Origin: Micromonospora ureilytica
GTDB lineage: Bacteria; Actinomycetota; Actinomycetes; Mycobacteriales; Micromonosporaceae
DNA length: 64,000 nucleotides
Assembly: GCF_015751765.1 (NCBI RefSeq)
Contig: NZ_JADOTX010000001.1
Coordinates: 1,426,001 to 1,490,000, forward strand
Direction of reading: 5' to 3'
Every line of letters begins with the position of its first letter. Position 1 is the first letter of the stretch. Both the position numbers and the translations under genes were made by a program. Under the pieces are notes generated by a model. It was not told where the DNA came from and did not search any database. It saw nothing but the letters and a program-made list of their open reading frames with translations. Positions 59,509 through 64,000 of this stretch are shown piece after piece.

Positions 59509-61773
59509 TCAGGTGAGCGTGCTGCGGACTTCGGCGGCGGCCGCGACGAGGCGGGTCAGGGCCTGTTCGATCTCTGCGTACCCGCGGGTCTTCAGGCCGC
59601 AGTCGGGGTTGACCCAGAGCCGGTCGGCGGGCACTGCGGCGACGGCGCGACGCAGGGCGTCGGTGACCTCCGCCTGTTCCGGTACGCGGGGGGAGTGGAT
59701 GTCGTACACACCGGGCCCGACACCGCGTTGGTAGCCGGTGGTGCGCAGGTCGTCGAGGATCTCCATCTTCGACCGGGACGCCTCGATGCTTGTGACGTCG
59801 GCGTCGAGGGCGTCGATCGCGGGCAGGACCTCACCGAACTCGGAGTAGCACAGGTGCGTGTGGATCTGGGTGGCGTCGGCGACTCCGCTGGTGGCCAGGC
59901 GGAACGCCCCCACGGCCCAGTCCAGGTACGTGCGTTGATCCGCCCGGCGCAGCGGCAGCGTCTCCCGTAGGGCGGGTTCGTCGACCTGGATGACGCGGAT
60001 GCCGGCGCCCTCCAGGTCGCGGGCCTCGTCGCGCAGGGCCAGGGCGACCTGGTTGGCGGTGTCGACGAGGGGCTGGTCGATGCGGACGAACGACCACGCC
60101 AGGATCGTCACCGGGCCGGTGAGCATGCCCTTGACCGGCCGGTTCGTCAGCGACTGCGCGTAGGTGGACCAGGCGACGGTCATCGGGCCGGTCCGGGTGA
60201 CGTCGCCGTAGATGATGGGTGGGCGGACGCAGCGGGAGCCGTACGACTGCACCCAGCCGTTGACAGTGGCGGCGAACCCGGCCAACTGTTCCCCGAAGTA
60301 CTGCACCATGTCGTTGCGTTCCGGCTCGCCGTGCACCAGCACGTCCAACCCGAGTCGTTCCTGCACTGCGATGACGTGCGCGACCTCGGCGCGCATCCGC
60401 TCGGCGTAACCGGCGTCGTCGAGGCGGCCGGCCCGGTGCGCCGCCCGGGCCTGGCGCAGTTCCTGCGTCTGGGGGAACGACCCGATGGTGGTGGTGGGCA
60501 GCGGCGGAAGGCCCAGTCGGGCCTGCTGCTTGGCGGCTCGCTCCGCGTAGGGCCCCCGTCGTACGTGCTCGGGCCGCAGCGCGTCGAGGCGGGCGCGGAC
60601 CGCGTCGTTGCGCCAGGCTGCCGGTGCGGCGGGTGGGGGAGGGGGTAGGACGCCGACGCCGTCGCGTAGGGCGCGTCCGAGCGCCACGACCTCGTCGACC
60701 TTCTGCCGGGCGAACGCCAGCCGGGCACGCAGGTCGTCATCGAGGTCGGGTTCGGCGGCCAGGTCCACCGGCACGTGCAGCAACGAGCACGACGTCGACA
60801 CCGCGACGTGGTCGGCCAGCCCGGTCAGCACCGCCCCGGTCGCGGTGGCGGCGCGCAGGTCCGTACGCCAGATGTTGCGCCCGTCGACCAGCCCCGCGAC
60901 GATCGTCTTGCTCCGCAGCGGCCCGGCGGAGGCGAGCCTCTTCAGGTTCGCCGGCCCGGCGACGAGGTCGATGCCCACCGCCTCGACCGGAGTGCCCAGC
61001 AGCGCCGGCAGCGCGTCGCCGAGGTCACCGAAGTACGACGCGACGAACAACCGGGGCCGGTGTTCCACGCTGCCGAGCCGACGGTACGCGGCACGCAGCG
61101 CGGCGATCTCGTCCGAGGTGCGGTCGGCGGTATACGCGGGCTCGTCGAGCTGGACCCATGCGACCCCAGCGTCGGCCAGCGTGCCGAGGATGTCGGCGTA
61201 GACCGCGACGAGGTCATCGAGTCGGTCGAACGGCCGGAACCCTTCCGGAGTGTCTCCGGTGGCCTTGGACAGCAGGAGGTAGGTCGCCGGCCCGACCAGC
61301 ACCGGCCGCGTGGCGACGCCGAGGGCCTTGGCTTCGGCGTACTCCCGCACCGCCTTGTCGGGGCGGGCGGTGAACACCGTGTCCGGGCCGACCTCCGGCA
61401 CCAGGTAGTGGTAGTTGGTGTCGAACCACTTGGTCAGTTCCAGAGCCGGTTCCCGTGCCGTGCCGCGAGCCATGGCGAAGTAGGTGTCCAGGTCGCTGAG
61501 GCCGAGGTGGCGGAAACGGTCCGGTACCGCGTCGATCAGGACCGTGGTGTCGAGCACCTGGTCGTAGAACGAGAACGTGTTCGACGGCACGGCGTCGAGA
61601 CCGGCGTCGCGCAGCGAGCGCCACACCTCGGCGCGCAGGCCGGCCGCGGTCTCCTGTAGAGCGTCGGCGTCGATCCGGCCGGCCCAGTAGGACTCGACGG
61701 CGTGCTTGAGCTCTCGGTGCGGGCCGATGCGGGGGTAGCCGAGCACGGTGCTCAGCCCAAACGGTGTGGTCAC
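59509..61773 (-). CDS. metE: cobalamin-independent methionine synthase
   Basis: A 754-residue MetE, the usual length. The N-terminal barrel begins [20 protein letters not shown]; the C-terminal catalytic barrel has [33 protein letters not shown], and the zinc ligands in HTHLCYSEF and [10 protein letters not shown]. It transfers the methyl group of 5-methyltetrahydropteroyl-triglutamate to homocysteine, the last step of methionine synthesis when vitamin B12 is lacking. GTG 61771-61773 follows GGAAGG. A cobalamin riboswitch in the leader represses it when B12 is present, so that MetH is used. Confidence 0.95.
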   Translation of the reverse strand: MTTPFGLSTVLGYPRIGPHRELKHAVESYWAGRIDADALQETAAGLRAEVWRSLRDAGLDAVPSNTFSFYDQVLDTTVLIDAVPDRFRHLGLSDLDTYFAMARGTAREPALELTKWFDTNYHYLVPEVGPDTVFTARPDKAVREYAEAKALGVATRPVLVGPATYLLLSKATGDTPEGFRPFDRLDDLVAVYADILGTLADAGVAWVQLDEPAYTADRTSDEIAALRAAYRRLGSVEHRPRLFVASYFGDLGDALPALLGTPVEAVGIDLVAGPANLKRLASAGPLRSKTIVAGLVDGRNIWRTDLRAATATGAVLTGLADHVAVSTSCSLLHVPVDLAAEPDLDDDLRARLAFARQKVDEVVALGRALRDGVGVLPPPPPAAPAAWRNDAVRARLDALRPEHVRRGPYAERAAKQQARLGLPPLPTTTIGSFPQTQELRQARAAHRAGRLDDAGYAERMRAEVAHVIAVQERLGLDVLVHGEPERNDMVQYFGEQLAGFAATVNGWVQSYGSRCVRPPIIYGDVTRTGPMTVAWSTYAQSLTNRPVKGMLTGPVTILAWSFVRIDQPLVDTANQVALALRDEARDLEGAGIRVIQVDEPALRETLPLRRADQRTYLDWAVGAFRLATSGVADATQIHTHLCYSEFGEVLPAIDALDADVTSIEASRSKMEILDDLRTTGYQRGVGPGVYDIHSPRVPEQAEVTDALRRAVAAVPADRLWVNPDCGLKTRGYAEIEQALTRLVAAAAEVRSTLT

Positions 61774-61898
61774 GGGTGTCCTTCCCTCGAGGTCTACCCC
61801 CGACCACACGGGAAGGAAACGGCAGGGCACCGGCCGATGACCGGGCCTCGCTCAGGCCCTCCCGAGAGGCCGGTGGCGGCGTACGCGGACGCGTACGC

Positions 61899-62100
61899 GG
61901 TGCGGGCAGGTCTTCGGACTCGCGGGCACGATCGGCGTGCACCGATCTCCTACTGGCCGTCGCTTCCCAGACGCTCACGTGTCCAGTGCGTATGACGGCG
62001 GTCGTTCCCGCTCACCGCTGCGGGGCAGTCCCGGTCTTGCACCGGGTTCCCTCTTACGACGCCCCACCACGACGGTGGGGCGAACCAGCACTGCCGCCCA
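61899..62100 (-). ncRNA. cobalamin riboswitch upstream of metE
   Basis: On the minus strand the leader reads TGCTGGTTCG, AAGAGGGAACCCGGTGCAAG, ACCGGGACTGCCCCGCAGCG, GTGAGCGGGAACGACCGCC and GTCTGGGAAGCGACGGCCAG followed by TAGGAG and GCGAGTCCGAAGACCTGCCC. These are the conserved blocks of the cobalamin riboswitch, including the G-A-A-C-C-C-G-G-T-G-x-A-A core, the CTGCCCCGCAGCGGT stem and the B12 box (GACGGCCAGTAGGAG). The 125 bases between it and metE contain GGGCCT-GAGCG-AGGCCC (near 61840), a likely part of the expression platform. Confidence 0.95.
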
Positions 62101-62165
62101 TCGTACGGCGTCCGGTCCGACCTTTCGACTATCGATCGCGCCCCCTCCCGACATGCGGGCCCTTG

Positions 62166-62182
62166 TTGCAAGATAATGGCAA
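62166..62182 (+). promoter_or_regulatory. Nur-type nickel box over the sod promoter
   Basis: TTGCAA-GATAA-TGGCAA differs in one base from the Nur box TTGCAA-N5-TTGCAA defined in Streptomyces. It overlaps GATAAT (62172-62177), a good -10 box 42 bases before the sod ATG. Nur with nickel would block transcription. Confidence 0.75.
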
Positions 62183-62218
62183 CAGCCAAACTATGGCAGC
62201 AGTGAGAGGACGTACCTG

Positions 62219-62833
62219 ATGGCCGTGTACAACCTGCCCGACCTGCCCTACGACTACGGGGCACTCGAGCCCGCCATGTCCGGGGAGATCTTGGAGCTGC
62301 ACCACGACAAGCACCACGCCGCGTACGTCAAGGGCGCCAACGATGGGCTCGACCGGCTTGCCGAGGTTCGGGACAAGGGCGACTACGCGACGCTTGTCGG
62401 GTTGGAGAAGACGTTCGCGTTCAACCTGTCCGGGCATGTGCTGCACTCGATCTTCTGGAACAACCTGTCCCCGGACGGCGGTGACCGTCCCGACGGTGAG
62501 CTGGCGGCGGCGATCGACGAGCACTTCGGCTCCTTCGACGGCTTCGCCGGCCAGCTGTCCGCCGCGACGAAGGGCGTGCAGGGCTCCGGGTGGGGCGTGC
62601 TTGCCTGGGAGCCGCTGAGCCAACGGTTGATCGTGGAGCAGGTCTACGACCACCACGGCAACGTCGGGCAGGGCTCCACCCCGGTCCTGGTCTTCGACGC
62701 CTGGGAGCACGCCTACTACCTGCAGTACCGCAACGTGCGCCCGGACTACGTGGACCGGCTGTGGCACCTGGTCAACTGGACCGACGTCACCGCCCGTTTC
62801 GACGCCGCCCGCGCCGCGACCCCGAAGATCTGA
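62219..62833 (+). CDS. iron/manganese superoxide dismutase (SodF-like)
   Basis: A 204-residue Fe/Mn superoxide dismutase with all metal ligands: H28 ([12 protein letters not shown]), H76 ([10 protein letters not shown]), D160 and H164 ([13 protein letters not shown]). It closely follows the pattern of Streptomyces SodF ([36 protein letters not shown]). It dismutates superoxide in the cytoplasm. The Nur-type box in its promoter suggests that it is the iron enzyme used when nickel, and so NiSOD, is lacking. ATG 62219; a GAGAGGA motif lies about 10 bases upstream. Confidence 0.95.
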   Translation: MAVYNLPDLPYDYGALEPAMSGEILELHHDKHHAAYVKGANDGLDRLAEVRDKGDYATLVGLEKTFAFNLSGHVLHSIFWNNLSPDGGDRPDGELAAAIDEHFGSFDGFAGQLSAATKGVQGSGWGVLAWEPLSQRLIVEQVYDHHGNVGQGSTPVLVFDAWEHAYYLQYRNVRPDYVDRLWHLVNWTDVTARFDAARAATPKI

Positions 62834-62839
62834 CCCGGC

Positions 62840-63100
62840 GTGAGCGGGTACACCCCCGAGGCCGCCGAGATCGTGCAACGCGCCGCCGGGGTCATCGCGG
62901 CCAAACACCGCGGTGACCTCGCTGGCGCCGAGGCGCTGATGTCGGCGTTCAGCTCTGAGCAGGCCCGTACCCTCGGCTTCTATCTCCTGGCCGACCTCGC
63001 GCTCGGCCTGGTCAAGGCGCAGAGCGGGCAGACGATGGACGACCTGGTCCGGGAGCTGTCCCTGCTCCTGGCCGACACCGCCCAGTCACCGCCCGCCTGA
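62840..63100 (+). CDS. small helical protein, unknown
   Basis: An 86-residue all-helical protein (AAEIVQRAAGVIAAKHRGDL, LMSAFSSEQARTLGFYLLAD, MDDLVRELSLLLAD) starting with GTG six bases behind the sod stop codon, so probably co-transcribed with it. No family is recognised. Confidence 0.65.
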   Translation: MSGYTPEAAEIVQRAAGVIAAKHRGDLAGAEALMSAFSSEQARTLGFYLLADLALGLVKAQSGQTMDDLVRELSLLLADTAQSPPA

Positions 63101-63103
63101 CGG

Positions 63104-63138
63104 TCCGCTGGGTCCCACACATGGTGGGACCCAGCGGA
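63104..63138. terminator. 15-bp perfect stem, bidirectional terminator
   Basis: TCCGCTGGGTCCCAC and GTGGGACCCAGCGGA flank a five-base loop between the convergent sod operon and the ABC transporter operon. Confidence 0.85.
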
Positions 63139-63156
63139 CGCCGCAGCGTCCACCGC

Positions 63157-63843
63157 TCATTTCGAGGAGACCGTCTCGTACGCCGGACGATCGAGGTCGA
63201 CGATCCGGTCGCTCCAGCGGTCCAGCAGGGTCTGGTCGTGGGTGATGACCAGGACACCGGCGCGCTGCGTACGCTGGTAATCGCGAATGACGGCGGCGAC
63301 GTGCGCCTGGGTCGAGGCGTCGAGCATCGCGGTGGCCTCGTCGCAGAGCAGGTAGTCGGGGCGGTGTACGAGGGCACGGGCGAGGCAGGCGCGTTGCAGC
63401 TGCCCGTCGGACACCGCGTGGGGACGCCGGCCGCGCAGATCCGCGGTGAGGCCGACGAGGTCGGCGAGTTCGGCCACCCGTTCCCGGACCACCGACTCGG
63501 GCGTCCGGGTGGCGCGCAGCGGTTCGGCGATCAGGTCGGTGAGGCTCAGTCGAGGGTCGGCGGCCGCGCGCGGGCTCTGGAACAGGGCGGCGACGCGGGT
63601 CCGTAGGGCGACCGGCACGGCGTACCGGACGGCGTCGACAGCGGTGCCGTCGATGCTGACCCGGCCCTGATCGGGTTGGTGCAGCAGGGCCAGGACCCGG
63701 GCCAGTGTCGACTTTCCACAGCCGGACGGCCCGCGCAGTCCGACAGTCTCTCCCCGGTCGATCCGCACTGTGACGTCGTCGAGGACGACCTGGCGGCCGT
63801 ACCCGACTGTCACCCGGTCGGCGAGGAGGTGCGTGCTGCTCAC
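63157..63843 (-). CDS. peptide/nickel-type ABC transporter ATP-binding protein
   Basis: A 228-residue ATPase with Walker A GLRGPSGCGKSTLARVLALL, signature AVSDGQLQRACLARAL (SDGQ in place of SGGQ) and Walker B YLLCDEATAMLDAST. It is of the OppF/NikE kind but short, without the C-terminal oligopeptide extension. Its GTG start overlaps the stop of the partner ATPase gene (GTGA at 63840-63843). The closeness to a Nur-controlled sod gene makes nickel (or cobalt) import a reasonable guess. Confidence 0.88.
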   Translation of the reverse strand: MSSTHLLADRVTVGYGRQVVLDDVTVRIDRGETVGLRGPSGCGKSTLARVLALLHQPDQGRVSIDGTAVDAVRYAVPVALRTRVAALFQSPRAAADPRLSLTDLIAEPLRATRTPESVVRERVAELADLVGLTADLRGRRPHAVSDGQLQRACLARALVHRPDYLLCDEATAMLDASTQAHVAAVIRDYQRTQRAGVLVITHDQTLLDRWSDRIVDLDRPAYETVSSK

Positions 63844-64000
63844 GTGACGGCTCCGAAAACGATCGGGTGGTGGCAGGCCACCGTGCCGCTACCGGTGACC
63901 GGCGTCGGCTGTGGTCGGTCCGCGCAGGTGTCGGTGCGGCGTGGACAGCGGGGCGCGAACGCGCACCCGGGGGGCAGCGCGGTGAGCATCGGCGGGTCGC
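63840..64000 (-). CDS. peptide/nickel-type ABC ATPase, C-terminus only
   Basis: The last 53 codons of a second ATPase; the rest lies beyond the window. They read DPPMLTALPPGCAFAPRCPR, RTDTCADRPQPTPVTGSGTV and ACHHPIVFGAVT, the typical cysteine-containing C-terminal extension (oligo_HPY) of OppD/DppD/NikD-type subunits. It is the upstream partner of the ATPase at 63157. Confidence 0.85.
   Translation of the reverse strand, partial: DPPMLTALPPGCAFAPRCPRRTDTCADRPQPTPVTGSGTVACHHPIVFGAVT

Noticed and set aside
1..64000. CRISPR array
   Set aside because: No regularly spaced short direct repeats with unique spacers were seen; the repeats present are long, few and dispersed.

Overview
The window is very GC-rich DNA with G/C-ending codons, GTG starts and many four-base stop/start overlaps. 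It looks like the chromosome of a filamentous actinomycete. A member of the Micromonosporaceae is my best guess (secreted NucA/NucB-PKD nuclease, CBM2 protein, DUF6355 protein, many ArsR/TetR/MarR/LysR-type regulators), but that is inference; no rRNA or complete tRNA is present to settle it.

Layout. Positions 1-16 kb hold ordinary small-molecule and regulatory genes, mostly as regulator/target pairs: LysR with an EamA exporter, TetR with a membrane protein, TetR with a DUF1772 protein, MarR with a quinone-type oxidoreductase, plus tandem NmrA-like reductases and an epoxide hydrolase. Three of these pairs have readable palindromic operators. Positions 3.7-23.6 kb are interspersed with orphan toxin- or immunity-like genes (a putative H-Y-E ADP-ribosyltransferase, Imm1-like and SMI1/KNR4-like proteins) and with two families of dispersed, non-coding repeats, called R and B here. 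Positions 23.9-34.7 kb are a tightly packed minus-strand biosynthetic operon: two carrier proteins, a beta-ketoacyl synthase fragment, an AMP-ligase, a beta-ketoacyl synthase, an alpha/beta hydrolase, a MenD-like ThDP enzyme, an O-methyltransferase, an MDMPI-type protein and an asparagine synthetase. Its upstream edge is decayed (ligase and esterase pseudogenes).

Positions 35-57 kb are accessory: a broken nuclease gene, a lower-GC NACHT NTPase, several damaged insertion sequences, an operon for a secreted NucA/NucB-like nuclease with a possible inhibitor and a lipoprotein, and a protease locus in which a TPR-CHAT protease gene diverges from a subtilase/sigma factor/small protein operon, with a secreted trypsin-like protease next to it. 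The stretch 23.7-57.3 kb is bracketed by two direct copies of the 3' half of a tRNA resembling tRNA-Val(CAC), each with the following terminator hairpin. This suggests one or more old site-specific integrations.

Positions 57.4-64 kb return to core metabolism around metals and cofactors: a tandem GNAT protein, a BtuF-like binding protein, MetE behind a cobalamin riboswitch, an Fe/Mn superoxide dismutase behind a Nur-type box, and the end of a peptide/nickel-type ABC importer. The strongest candidates for something undescribed are the CHAT/subtilase/sigma-factor locus, the MenD-like enzyme with altered substrate-site residues inside a carrier-protein cluster, the nuclease/inhibitor-like operon, and the R/B repeat families.
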